Shown here: piece after piece, positions 35,134 through 42,436 of the stretch
Layout of the letters: each line of letters begins with the position of its first letter
Position numbering within the stretch: the stretch's first letter is position 1
From: DATBLQ01 sp036555325
GTDB taxonomy: Bacteria > Pseudomonadota > Alphaproteobacteria > Rhizobiales > Aestuariivirgaceae
DNA: 47,586 nucleotides
Direction of reading: 5' to 3'
Assembly: GCA_036555325.1 (NCBI GenBank)
Contig: DATBLQ010000078.1
Coordinates: 1 to 47,586, forward strand
Notes under the pieces: generated by a model
What the model was told of the DNA's origin: nothing
Seen by the model: only the letters and a program-made list of their open reading frames with translations
Databases searched by the model: none
Translations under genes and position numbers: made by a program

Positions 35134-35511
35134 CTAATCGGGCTTGGCTACGTGCCAGACCTCGCCCTTGCCATCACCGGTAACATCGCCAGGTTTCTTA
35201 TCGTCGATATAGGTATAGAGCGGCTTGCTTTCATACGCCCACATCTTGGAGCCGTCCTTGCGCTCAACCAGCGTCCATTCGCCTTCCGCCTTGGCGTCTG
35301 CGCTCGCCAGATAGGGCGGCCAGTTAACGGCACAGTCGTCATAGCAATTTGACTTGTTCGCTTCATCCTTGTCGAAGGTATAAAGCGTCATGCCCTTCTC
35401 ATCGACGTAAACTGCCCCAGCAGACGTATCCATTGTCTTACCGGGCTCGGCAGCGATCGCCGCCGATGCGGTGAGAAAAAGGGTGAATAGCCCTATGGTT
35501 GTGATTCTCAT
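35134..35511 (-). CDS. Secreted YxFxxD-repeat protein (COG4315-like)
   Basis: 125 residues; CGGAGGG stands 6 nt before the ATG. The signal peptide TTIGLFTLFLTASAAIAA is followed by two copies of the conserved repeat: MTLYTFDKDEANKSNCYDDC with the Yx(F/W)xxD motif and a Cys pair, and KPLYTYIDDKKPGDVTGDG. This is the predicted periplasmic family of COG4315, with no firm function; the Asp-rich loops may bind metal. Its C-terminus VWHVAKPD is typical. Confidence 0.85.
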   Translation of the reverse strand: MRITTIGLFTLFLTASAAIAAEPGKTMDTSAGAVYVDEKGMTLYTFDKDEANKSNCYDDCAVNWPPYLASADAKAEGEWTLVERKDGSKMWAYESKPLYTYIDDKKPGDVTGDGKGEVWHVAKPD

Positions 35512-35710
35512 GGAAACCCTCCGAAACTAGTAGGCCCAGCCAGAAAACTTACGCCCTCTGAGGCCTAATTATTCCGCTACTAACCATTGTCTCCGAATGG
35601 TCCGATCAAGGGCGATTAGCCTATCGTGCGGCGCGCGGCCATGTGGTTGGGGACATCGTAGGAGCTTTGATCAATCTCTACATTGCAGCTCCGGGCAGGC
35701 TGTTTGCCCT

Positions 35711-35929
35711 CTAGTGCAGTCGCAGCTGACTTCGATTGTGTTCGATTCCAAGCAGCGTGAGTGCGTGTGAGCCCGCCACCATTATCAGTAACACGCCAAG
35801 GAACATGACTGCAGTGGGTGGGATGATAGGTACGCGAAAGGACTGCTTCCGTTTGCGGCCAAAAACCCAGCCATAGGCAGCTAGGGCGACCCCCGCCGCA
35901 AGCATTATCAAAGTGCCAGTCCAGCCCAT
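35711..35929 (-). CDS. Small two-helix membrane protein, unknown
   Basis: 72 residues from the ATG at 35927-35929. Two membrane helices, WTGTLIMLAAGVALAAYGWV and PTAVMFLGVLLIMVAGSHAL, are joined by a basic loop GRKRKQSFRVP. The frame is open up to 36055 but that part overlaps the TerC gene. The start lies 29 bp after the TerC stop, so it is probably co-transcribed with it. Ribosome-binding site weak. Function unknown. Confidence 0.55.
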   Translation of the reverse strand: MGWTGTLIMLAAGVALAAYGWVFGRKRKQSFRVPIIPPTAVMFLGVLLIMVAGSHALTLLGIEHNRSQLRLH

Positions 35930-35958
35930 TGCGGTCAAAACCACTTTCTGAAAGCGTT

Positions 35959-36879
35959 TCAGTCGGTACGGCTGCCTTGTTGGAAGATACGCATGTATCC
36001 GTAACAGATGACAAAAGTAACTCCAATAGCCCCTCGCACAATCCACTGGTACCAATGCTCGGACGTCGTGAAAAAATATGCCACCGCCATATCACCAATC
36101 AACCAGACTGTTAGGCCCGTACCGCCAGCTATGTCATCCATGTTGAGCGGTCGCTGACGTGTCACGAGAACAAGCCCCAAGTAAACAATTAGCCCAGCGC
36201 CCAACCAGGCTCCCCAAGGGTATATGGCAGCGACTTCGATTTTCTCAAGCCAAGAGAGAATGACGGGGTCAGAGACTATGATATCCCCGGCAACCCAGCC
36301 GAGCAGTGCACCACCTGCCCAAATCAAAACTCTGTAGCGTCTGAGCAAAGTGATGAGAACTGCACTTCCCGCAACGATCAGCGGAATGCTTGTCGCCAAA
36401 CCAAATATTATGAGTGCTGCCTTTATCAAAGCCCGGTAAGCAAGGTCCACGTGAGCAGCAGCTGTCTCGGCCGACGCGGCTATGGCAATCACATTATCAA
36501 GGCTCATGACAATATCAGCAACGGCGATGATCTGAACCGCTTTCCAGAGGCTATCTGAAGCTTCGATTTTGCCTTGCTGATCTATTTCGTCTTCGACAAT
36601 CAGTTTTAGTGCTATCCAAAATAAGAGACAGCCGCCAACTATCTTGAGATAGGGATAGTTCATGGCCTGAGCTACCAGTAACGTAAAGAGTACGCGCAGC
36701 AGAACTGCCACCCCCGCGCCCAATACCATTCCCCATAGCCGTTGGCGTGGAGGAAGCATCATACAAGCAAGAGCAATTACAACGGCATTGTCGCCGGACA
36801 GGATTATGTTGACGATTGATATCTGACCGAGAACGACCCAGAAGTCGGAATGACGCAAACTCGCGATCAAAAACTGCAC
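35959..36879 (-). CDS. TerC/YjbE-family integral membrane protein
   Basis: 306 residues with about eight membrane helices. The acidic motifs of the family are both present: IILSGDNAVVIALA in the first helix and IVMSLDNVIAIAAS in the fourth, the residues thought to handle Mn2+ or other divalent cations. TerC homologues act in manganese export and in metallation of secreted proteins. The C-terminal helix pair (YQWIVRGAIGVTFVICYGYM) is an extension. A small membrane-protein gene follows, perhaps in the same transcript. Confidence 0.9.
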   Translation of the reverse strand: MQFLIASLRHSDFWVVLGQISIVNIILSGDNAVVIALACMMLPPRQRLWGMVLGAGVAVLLRVLFTLLVAQAMNYPYLKIVGGCLLFWIALKLIVEDEIDQQGKIEASDSLWKAVQIIAVADIVMSLDNVIAIAASAETAAAHVDLAYRALIKAALIIFGLATSIPLIVAGSAVLITLLRRYRVLIWAGGALLGWVAGDIIVSDPVILSWLEKIEVAAIYPWGAWLGAGLIVYLGLVLVTRQRPLNMDDIAGGTGLTVWLIGDMAVAYFFTTSEHWYQWIVRGAIGVTFVICYGYMRIFQQGSRTD

Positions 36880-37026
36880 TGGGTATCCCCGCTGAGTGCG
36901 ATGAGGATGCGGCTCCTTGCGCCAGGCTCAAGATAGAGACTGTACCTGATATCGATCAAGGAAATCGTTGCATGATTTGCCATCATAATGGATATAATCG
37001 CTTGTCCCAGTTATCGCGGAGGACAA

Positions 37027-37119
37027 ATGACGGTTCCTCATGTAGTGGTCACTCACGTCCCGCAGCTCATGTTCGCGGCATGGTGCCTTATTGGCGTTTA
37101 TTTATTCTGGAAACCGTAG
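37027..37119 (+). CDS. Candidate 30-residue single-helix membrane microprotein
   Basis: ATG at 37027 with CGGAGG 4-5 nt upstream opens a 30-codon frame ending in TAG at 37117-37119. The product begins MTVPHVVVTHVPQLMF and has one hydrophobic helix, MFAAWCLIGVYLFW, ending KP. It sits in the gap between the TerC and dipeptidase genes, opposite to both. Support is the ribosome-binding site plus a membrane-helix-like sequence; no family is known. Confidence 0.35.
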   Translation: MTVPHVVVTHVPQLMFAAWCLIGVYLFWKP

Positions 37120-37133
37120 ACCAACGCGATACG

Positions 37134-38195
37134 TCACTGTCCCCAGGTACGGTCCAGAACGTTGATCCAATTCTCATGGCAGAGCTTGCGCAAAGAATCA
37201 TCCGACAGGCCACGGGAAGTTAGAGCATCGCGTAAATTGCCAAGGCCAGAAACATCACCAATCACTTCGGGTACCTTGGCACCATCGAAGTCCGAGCCAA
37301 ATCCAATGCACTCAAGTCCCATGTGCTGGATCATATGATCGAGATGGCGCAAGAGCACATCGAGTCCTGTTTTGGTATCAAGTTGCCCATCAGGTCTTAG
37401 AAAGCATGTAGCGAAATTAATTCCGACCAGACCGCCGGAGTCGCGTATGGCAGCGAGTTGTGAATCGGTAAGATTGCGCGCATGCGGACAGACAGAATGG
37501 GAATTGGAATGGGTCGCGATTAGGGGCGCGTTACTCAAACGTGCCACGTCCCAGAATCCTTGGTGGTTCATATGAGAAAGGTCGAGCACGATCCGTCGCT
37601 CGTTACAGGCTCTGACGAGGTCTTTCCCGCGCTCGGTTAGCCCCGGTCCTGTGTCAGGGGTGCTCGGAAAGCGAAAGGGAACACCGTGGCCGAAAATGTT
37701 GGGCCTGCTCCACACAGGACCAATCGAGCGAAGACCTGCTGCATGAAGTACATCAAGAGAATTGAAATCTGCGTCAATCGCCTCGGCGCCTTCAAGATGC
37801 ATAACAGCGGCTATAACATTCGAGGCCATACACGAACGAATTTCTTTGGCACTACGGCATACTTTGAACCTTCCGCCAGATCTCTTCTCAATTCTGAGTA
37901 GGATGGCGGCGATAGCTAACGCCGAGGGTAATGCTTCCCCCGCCGATATTATGTCAGGCAATGGGATGTCGTAACATTCGCCTCGCATCAGTTCGTTGAC
38001 GTCCGGCTCCCCTCTGGAGGGGACGAAAATGGCAAACATGCCCCCAGCAAAGCCGCCTCTGACCGCGCGTGGAAAATCCAGCTGGCCATCATCCCCACCG
38101 TCAAGAAATAGCTGCTCCACATCCGGAACCTGCTTGTTGAAAAGCCGCAGCAGAACATCATTATGACCGTCAAAAATGGGAACGGGAGACTGCAT
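37134..38195 (-). CDS. Membrane dipeptidase (peptidase family M19)
   Basis: 353 residues of a TIM-barrel renal-dipeptidase-like enzyme. The HxD zinc ligands are in IFDGHNDVLLRL, the bridging Glu in VMHLEGAEAID, and later His in VLDLSHMNHQG and ATHSNSHSVCPHARNLTD. GFGSDFDGAKVPEV completes the site with an Asp. It hydrolyses dipeptides, often with a D-residue at the C-terminal side. No signal peptide is visible. It lies alone on the minus strand. Confidence 0.92.
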   Translation of the reverse strand: MQSPVPIFDGHNDVLLRLFNKQVPDVEQLFLDGGDDGQLDFPRAVRGGFAGGMFAIFVPSRGEPDVNELMRGECYDIPLPDIISAGEALPSALAIAAILLRIEKRSGGRFKVCRSAKEIRSCMASNVIAAVMHLEGAEAIDADFNSLDVLHAAGLRSIGPVWSRPNIFGHGVPFRFPSTPDTGPGLTERGKDLVRACNERRIVLDLSHMNHQGFWDVARLSNAPLIATHSNSHSVCPHARNLTDSQLAAIRDSGGLVGINFATCFLRPDGQLDTKTGLDVLLRHLDHMIQHMGLECIGFGSDFDGAKVPEVIGDVSGLGNLRDALTSRGLSDDSLRKLCHENWINVLDRTWGQ

Positions 38196-38276
38196 GTGAC
38201 ATGGCTTTCAGTTTTGAGGGTGACGATACCAGTTTATACTGTGTCAAGGTAAGGGAGGTAAGCCGCAGTCGGTTGC

Positions 38277-39266
38277 TCACACGCCTGTCACGGCGCCGTT
38301 CTCCAGCGAACGTCGCGCCGCATTCGCCGTCGCAACCGCGATCCGCGCCTGCTCCGGCGTGCCGAGCGTTGGTTTGATGCCGTTGCGAATGCAGTCTACG
38401 AAGTAGCTCGCCTGGTTATCGTAGGCATCGCCAGGCTTGGCCGTGAGCGGATAGGCCTTGCCCGCTTCGTGCACCATCAGCGACACGCCGCCACCCATCT
38501 CGACACTGACTCCGCCGGCACGGAACATGAACTCAACCACTCCACTCTCGCAGACAACTCTCATCGCCGCCGTGAAGGGGTAGCCCTGCGGCATGAACTC
38601 GCTGCCCTCGACGAGGCCGTTAGCGCCGCCATAATCGACCAGCGCATGGATATCGTTCCAGAGTCCGGGCTTCAGTTCCTTACCGCGCGCATAAACTGAT
38701 TTTGGTGTACCAAACAGCCAATTGAGCGCGTCGAAATCGTGGACGCAAAGATCAAGGACCGCGCCACCGCTCCAGACCGGGTTCAAGAACCAATCGGCCC
38801 AGGCTGGAAGCTGAGAAAGCCGCACTGCCACCGCCGAAATCGGCCTGCCGAGCTTGCCGCTATGCACCAGTTCGACAAGTGAGACATATTCGCCCCAGAA
38901 GCGGAGAACGTGCGCCACCATGAGCGCCCGGCCCGTCTCCTTCGTCGTCGCAATCATCTCATCGCAGTCGGCAGCAGTCAGCGCGAAAGGCTTTTCGAGG
39001 AGAACGTGCTTGCCGGCCTTGAGCGCGGTGATGGTCGTTTCGGCGTGGAGGTGTGTTGGCAGCGTGTTGCTGATTGCCTCGATGGTCGGGTCGTCGATGA
39101 TCGAACGGTCATCTGTTGTGGCGCGGGCGCCAACTTCCTTCGCGAGCTTCTCCGCCCTATCGAGATTTCTCGACGACACTGCCGCGATGCTGACACCGGG
39201 GATCTTGCCATAAGCCCGGGCATGGGTTGTTCCCATAAAGCCCGAGCCGAGGATTCCGATTCTCAT
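38277..39266 (-). CDS. Gfo/Idh/MocA-family oxidoreductase
   Basis: 329 residues. The Rossmann fold opens GILGSGFMGTTHARAYGKIP; EKPFALTAADCDEMI holds the catalytic-type Lys of the EKP motif. The C-terminal alpha/beta domain includes DLCVHDFDALNWLFG with the conserved His/Asp. It oxidises or reduces a sugar or cyclitol with NAD(P). It starts 13 bp after the stop of a sugar-isomerase gene on the same strand, so the two probably act in one polyol or sugar pathway. No transporter genes are beside them. Confidence 0.9.
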   Translation of the reverse strand: MRIGILGSGFMGTTHARAYGKIPGVSIAAVSSRNLDRAEKLAKEVGARATTDDRSIIDDPTIEAISNTLPTHLHAETTITALKAGKHVLLEKPFALTAADCDEMIATTKETGRALMVAHVLRFWGEYVSLVELVHSGKLGRPISAVAVRLSQLPAWADWFLNPVWSGGAVLDLCVHDFDALNWLFGTPKSVYARGKELKPGLWNDIHALVDYGGANGLVEGSEFMPQGYPFTAAMRVVCESGVVEFMFRAGGVSVEMGGGVSLMVHEAGKAYPLTAKPGDAYDNQASYFVDCIRNGIKPTLGTPEQARIAVATANAARRSLENGAVTGV

Positions 39267-39279
39267 GGCGGTTTGGTTC

Positions 39280-40089
39280 CTACGACATGCCGAGGGAGGC
39301 GAGCTTGTCGTAGGAGGCTTTCATCGCCCGGTTGACTTCGGCAAGCGGTGGCCACGGCTCACCCTTGAACTCGATCTCGACACTCATCGGACCGCTGAAG
39401 CCGCCTTTCGCCATGAGGTCAAGAACTCGCTTGAAGTCGACATGGCCCTCACCGATCGCCGGAAAGTCCCAAACGCGGCCTTCGCCTCTCTTGTCCTTCA
39501 GGTGACAGTGGACGAGCTTCGGCGCCACCGCCGGCAGATCGTCGACGGCCTTTACTCCGCCGTAGAACTCAACATTGGCAGTATCGTAGTTGATGAGCAC
39601 GTTCTTCCGGGCAATCCGATCCAGCACTGGGATCGCAGCTTTCCCGGACTTGGTGATCTCCCCGTGGATCTCGATACCGAGGCGGATGTCGCGGTCAGCC
39701 GCCGCGTCGGCGAGTTCATGGATGTTGCCCATGAATGCACCCTCGTCTTCCTGCTCGCTTTGGTGCCCGCCGATGGCAGTATTCATGATGTCGATCCCCA
39801 TTCGCTCGCAGATGTCGAGTGCCTTGAGGCCGAGGGCCAGACCGTCCTTGGTGGTGAGGTCGGAGTGGCCCGAGAGTGAGATCGGAACAAGTCCAAGCCG
39901 GTTCATCATCCGCTGGATGCCGCCCAGCGTCTTGGCATCAGCTTCGAGGGGCACGTGCTCGGTCCAGCCGCGCACGGCGGTGAGCTCCACGAATTTATAG
40001 CCCGCCGCGGCGATCCCCTCGAGCGCCTCTTCCAGGCTGTAGGTATGGTATGTGTTGGTGTGCCCGCCGAGTCGGTTCTTGTATTTCAT
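39280..40089 (-). CDS. Sugar phosphate isomerase/epimerase family (xylose-isomerase-like TIM barrel)
   Basis: 269 residues from the ATG at 40087-40089, chosen because GAGGGTGATA precedes it; the frame upstream reads through the cyclase-fragment region. The fold is the AP-endonuclease-2-like TIM barrel: TYSLEEALEGIAAAGYKFVE, then metal-ligand regions LGIEIHGEITKSG, VLINYDTANVEFYGG, KLVHCHLKDKRG and MSVEIEFKGE (Glu, Asp, His, Glu). It would isomerise or epimerise a keto-sugar or inosose. It is followed by the Gfo/Idh/MocA gene. Confidence 0.88.
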   Translation of the reverse strand: MKYKNRLGGHTNTYHTYSLEEALEGIAAAGYKFVELTAVRGWTEHVPLEADAKTLGGIQRMMNRLGLVPISLSGHSDLTTKDGLALGLKALDICERMGIDIMNTAIGGHQSEQEDEGAFMGNIHELADAAADRDIRLGIEIHGEITKSGKAAIPVLDRIARKNVLINYDTANVEFYGGVKAVDDLPAVAPKLVHCHLKDKRGEGRVWDFPAIGEGHVDFKRVLDLMAKGGFSGPMSVEIEFKGEPWPPLAEVNRAMKASYDKLASLGMS

Positions 40090-40729
40090 TATCACCCTCG
40101 CTTCTCGCCCTAGGACGGTTGTGCTTCGTCCGCTCAAGTGCGTCGTCAAGCAGTGCCTGCGTACTTGATGAAGGCGAGAATGGCGCGAATGGACTTGAGT
40201 GACAATACCCGACCGTGGGAGAGGCCATCGACGCGGCACAGTGCAATGGCTTTCTTGTTGTAGTATGTCCGATTACTGCCTTGTACACCCGCACCGGCCG
40301 AGCGATATTCTTTAGCTGCTGCTCCCCTTCATCTTCAAAAGCGATGTCGAGTTTGTCACGCACATGATCGTACACTGCGCCGCTGACGCATATGCGACCC
40401 GGTTCGGACAATCCCTCAAGTCGTGCCGCGACGTTAACGCCGATCGGGACATAATCGGCGATGTTACGGGCAGGTTGTCGAGCGACTTTGCACTTCACGC
40501 AATACATCTCGCCGGGTTTTAACCGGATGCGTCGGGAGTTCCTGTCAGCAAGAAAGCTGGCCAATGCACGTCCCAGAATGAGGTACGGTTTCCGCTCGTC
40601 GAGTACTTGTAAACCCTGTTTAGCCCAGCGTCGTACTGTGTTCCGGTGAATTTGGAACAGACTGGCGACCTCGGCGATCCTATAGCTTCGATGGATCTTG
40701 ACTCGGCGCGGATCGGGGCGGCGAGCCAT
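39995..40729 (-). CDS. Chimeric ORF: HTH DNA-binding protein fused to a cyclase fragment
   Basis: The frame is open for 244 codons. Residues 1 to about 96 are a MerR/excisionase-like protein: HRSYRIAEVASLFQIHRNTV and RRWAKQGLQVLDERKPYLIL, then a half zinc-finger CVKCKVARQPA. Residues 97-154 match the second half of a class III cyclase domain (GVNVAARLEGLSEPGRICVS and IARPVRVYKA). After that the sequence has no homology and runs into the start of the isomerase gene. In the normal HTH protein a second CxxC pair would follow about where the junction lies, so its 3' end has been replaced by recombination. It starts 3 bp after the AlpA-like gene. Probably a non-functional scar, but the HTH part could still be expressed. 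Confidence 0.55.
   Translation of the reverse strand: MARRPDPRRVKIHRSYRIAEVASLFQIHRNTVRRWAKQGLQVLDERKPYLILGRALASFLADRNSRRIRLKPGEMYCVKCKVARQPARNIADYVPIGVNVAARLEGLSEPGRICVSGAVYDHVRDKLDIAFEDEGEQQLKNIARPVRVYKAVIGHTTTRKPLHCAASMASPTVGYCHSSPFAPFSPSSSTQALLDDALERTKHNRPRARSEGDNEIQEPTRRAHQHIPYLQPGRGARGDRRGGL
40146..40267 (-). other. Tail of an unidentified gene behind the cyclase fragment
   Basis: Directly after the cyclase fragment, but in a shifted frame, the minus strand reads TYYNKKAIALCRVDGLSHGR and then LKSIRAILAFIKYAGTA before a TGA at 40146-40148. It looks like a genuine protein end, unlike the chimeric frame. It could be a third fused fragment. No family recognised. Confidence 0.35.
40268..40441 (-). 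pseudogene. Internal fragment of a class III cyclase gene
   Basis: 58 codons that match the copy A and B cyclases from the Asn/Arg motif GVNVAARLEG through DHVRDKLDIAFEDEGEQQLK to RPVRVYK, corresponding to about residues 119-175 of those proteins. Both metal-binding Asp regions and all downstream domains are missing. It lies in frame inside the chimeric HTH ORF. Confidence 0.7.
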
Positions 40730-40732
40730 GGT

Positions 40733-40939
40733 CTAACTAAGACCGTTCTCTATTAACTTGCGGATGTCCTCCACCCGCCATGCTGTAATCCTAGGCCCCA
40801 GCTTGACCGGCTTGGGGTAACGGCCTGCTTTGATGCCCGCCCACCAGGTAGATTTGCTGACTGGGATAGGGCCCCGCGGGGCAAGGATAGCGCGTAGTCG
40901 AACAAAGCCAGCGTGCGGCAGTTCGATGGGACTCATCAT
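40733..40939 (-). CDS. AlpA-like (phage/island) helix-turn-helix regulator
   Basis: 68 residues; CGGAGT precedes the ATG pair. The sequence FVRLRAILAPRGPIPVSKST, then WWAGIKAGRYPKPVKLGPRI and AWRVEDIRKLIENG is the winged HTH of AlpA-type excisionase/regulators, which control integrases of prophages and genomic islands. No integrase is nearby. It is followed 3 bp later by the HTH part of the chimeric ORF; the pair is probably what remains of an integrated element. Confidence 0.85.
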   Translation of the reverse strand: MMSPIELPHAGFVRLRAILAPRGPIPVSKSTWWAGIKAGRYPKPVKLGPRITAWRVEDIRKLIENGLS

Positions 40940-41068
40940 TATGTGACTCCGTGCGATTTTGCATGGAGCTGTCCTACGCGGTTTGTTGCAGGGTGTGACC
41001 GATTTCGGTCAAACTTGCTAGTGTCCGGATAGCCATTTTTTAATCTAGTGATGCCGACGCGAACGCGG

Positions 41069-42424
41069 TCATTCGGCCTTCAGGCCGAGCTCAGTCGCCG
41101 CCGCTGTAATCTTGGCCGATGCCACCGAATCGTCGACGAAAGCTCCAAGCGCCTTGCGAAACGCTGTTGCTGCGACCTCGTTCTCTCCAAGTACAACTCG
41201 GGAGCGCATAAGGCGAATCCAGCCCTCCACATCTCGCGGAGAACTCTCCAGGCGGTGTGCTAGGCCATCGACCATCGCTCGGATTGTAGCGTCACGCTCT
41301 TGTGGAGGCATCGCTGCGATCATGGCGGCATTTTCACTTTTCAGTTTGCCTCCACTTTTGTCGATGCCCTCGGTTTGCAAGGGCGAGGCTGTCTCTGAAT
41401 TGCTGCTTTCGGAGGCTTTCGCCTTGGCCTCCTCGTAGGAGAGCCTGAGCTCGGCGGAACTCGGATCAAGCTCTAGCGCGCTCTCAAAGGCTGCAACTGC
41501 TTGCTCATAGCGCGCCGTGTGAAAATAGGACCACCCGAGCATCCGCCAGCCTTCAATGTCCTGTGGCGAGATCTTGAGCCGAGCCGCCAGGCGTTCGATC
41601 ATTGTGTTCACATCAGGCAGAAGTTGTTCAGTTCCTATCGTGGACGACGCTTGGTCGGCTCCAGTAGAACGAGCATAGTCTTCCAGACTCGCAAACACTT
41701 CGCCATCCGGCCCCGAGAACGAATTCGTTTCCGTTGTGCTTGTCGTCTCGGGAGGATTTTTTACATAAGAAACCACTGCGCCACTGCCTACAACAAGGAG
41801 GAAGCCCACGGCAGCCACAACCAACATTGGCAGGGTACGCTGAAGGTTTTGGCCGGCCCCCTTGCTCGATGGACGCATCCCAGAGAGGAGAGCAAGTCTC
41901 GCCGCGTCCGCTTCTGCCTCGTTGAGCTCGCCACGCTTATGTCGAGCACCGATATCTTCAAGACCATTTTTGCAGGCCTCCTGTCTTTGCAAGCCCCTTG
42001 ATCGCAGCAGAAAGAACAACAGCGCAATTGAAGAGGCAACAAAGACCAACCCAAAGAGTGTCAAAGACATCTGCGACCTCCCAAACTTTTGGCGACGCAT
42101 CTCCGGGGCCAACTGGAGCGTCGGCCCCTGTATCTCGGCTAATAGCTGTGGCTGAAGTGATAGTAGACATGGCCCGCTGTCTGCGTCGGATACGGGATAA
42201 TCATAGTAGACATAACCTGGACCCATAGGCAGGTGGATCCGTGGGCCGCGGCCACCTTTGCACTCAAGCATGTAATTCCTGGCGCTCTCGCCGGGCTTCA
42301 GAAAGGATTGGCCTACCGATCCGGCATTAGCCCCCGACGCAATGCCGAGGAACCCGACAGCTAGCAAGCAAGCAATCAGAGTGGATGCTAATAGGTTGCG
42401 ACTGTTCAAGCGAGTACCTCGCAT
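41069..42424 (-). CDS. CcmI/CycH-like TPR protein with an extra exported N-terminal domain
   Basis: 451 residues. A signal peptide (LLASTLIACLLAVGFLGIAS) is followed by about 85 periplasmic residues with two Cys (NYMLECKGGRGPRIHLP and SGPCLLSLQPQLL) that I do not recognise. From about 118 the chain resembles cytochrome-c biogenesis protein CcmI: first membrane helix LTLFGLVFVASSIALLFFLL, a short loop, second helix LPMLVVAAVGFLLVVGSGAV, then periplasmic TPRs (GWRMLGWSYFHTARYEQAVA). CcmI/CycH holds apocytochromes for haem attachment; the usual CcmI lacks the leading domain. It starts 12 bp after the porin gene, in the same operon as a pentaheme cytochrome, so it may be a dedicated maturation helper. 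Confidence 0.7.
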   Translation of the reverse strand: MRGTRLNSRNLLASTLIACLLAVGFLGIASGANAGSVGQSFLKPGESARNYMLECKGGRGPRIHLPMGPGYVYYDYPVSDADSGPCLLSLQPQLLAEIQGPTLQLAPEMRRQKFGRSQMSLTLFGLVFVASSIALLFFLLRSRGLQRQEACKNGLEDIGARHKRGELNEAEADAARLALLSGMRPSSKGAGQNLQRTLPMLVVAAVGFLLVVGSGAVVSYVKNPPETTSTTETNSFSGPDGEVFASLEDYARSTGADQASSTIGTEQLLPDVNTMIERLAARLKISPQDIEGWRMLGWSYFHTARYEQAVAAFESALELDPSSAELRLSYEEAKAKASESSNSETASPLQTEGIDKSGGKLKSENAAMIAAMPPQERDATIRAMVDGLAHRLESSPRDVEGWIRLMRSRVVLGENEVAATAFRKALGAFVDDSVASAKITAAATELGLKAE

Positions 42425-42436
42425 AGCGAAATCATG

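Noticed and set aside
35616..35710. Minus-strand frame ending CNVEIDQSSYDVPNHM after the small membrane protein
   Set aside because: It reads protein-like over about 30 codons but has no start or ribosome-binding site of its own and overlaps the previous gene out of frame.
40940..41068. Possible attachment site or tRNA end next to the AlpA-like gene
   Set aside because: The short dyad GACCGATTTCGGTC is the only structure seen; there is no tRNA-like sequence, direct repeat or integrase, so no att site can be supported.
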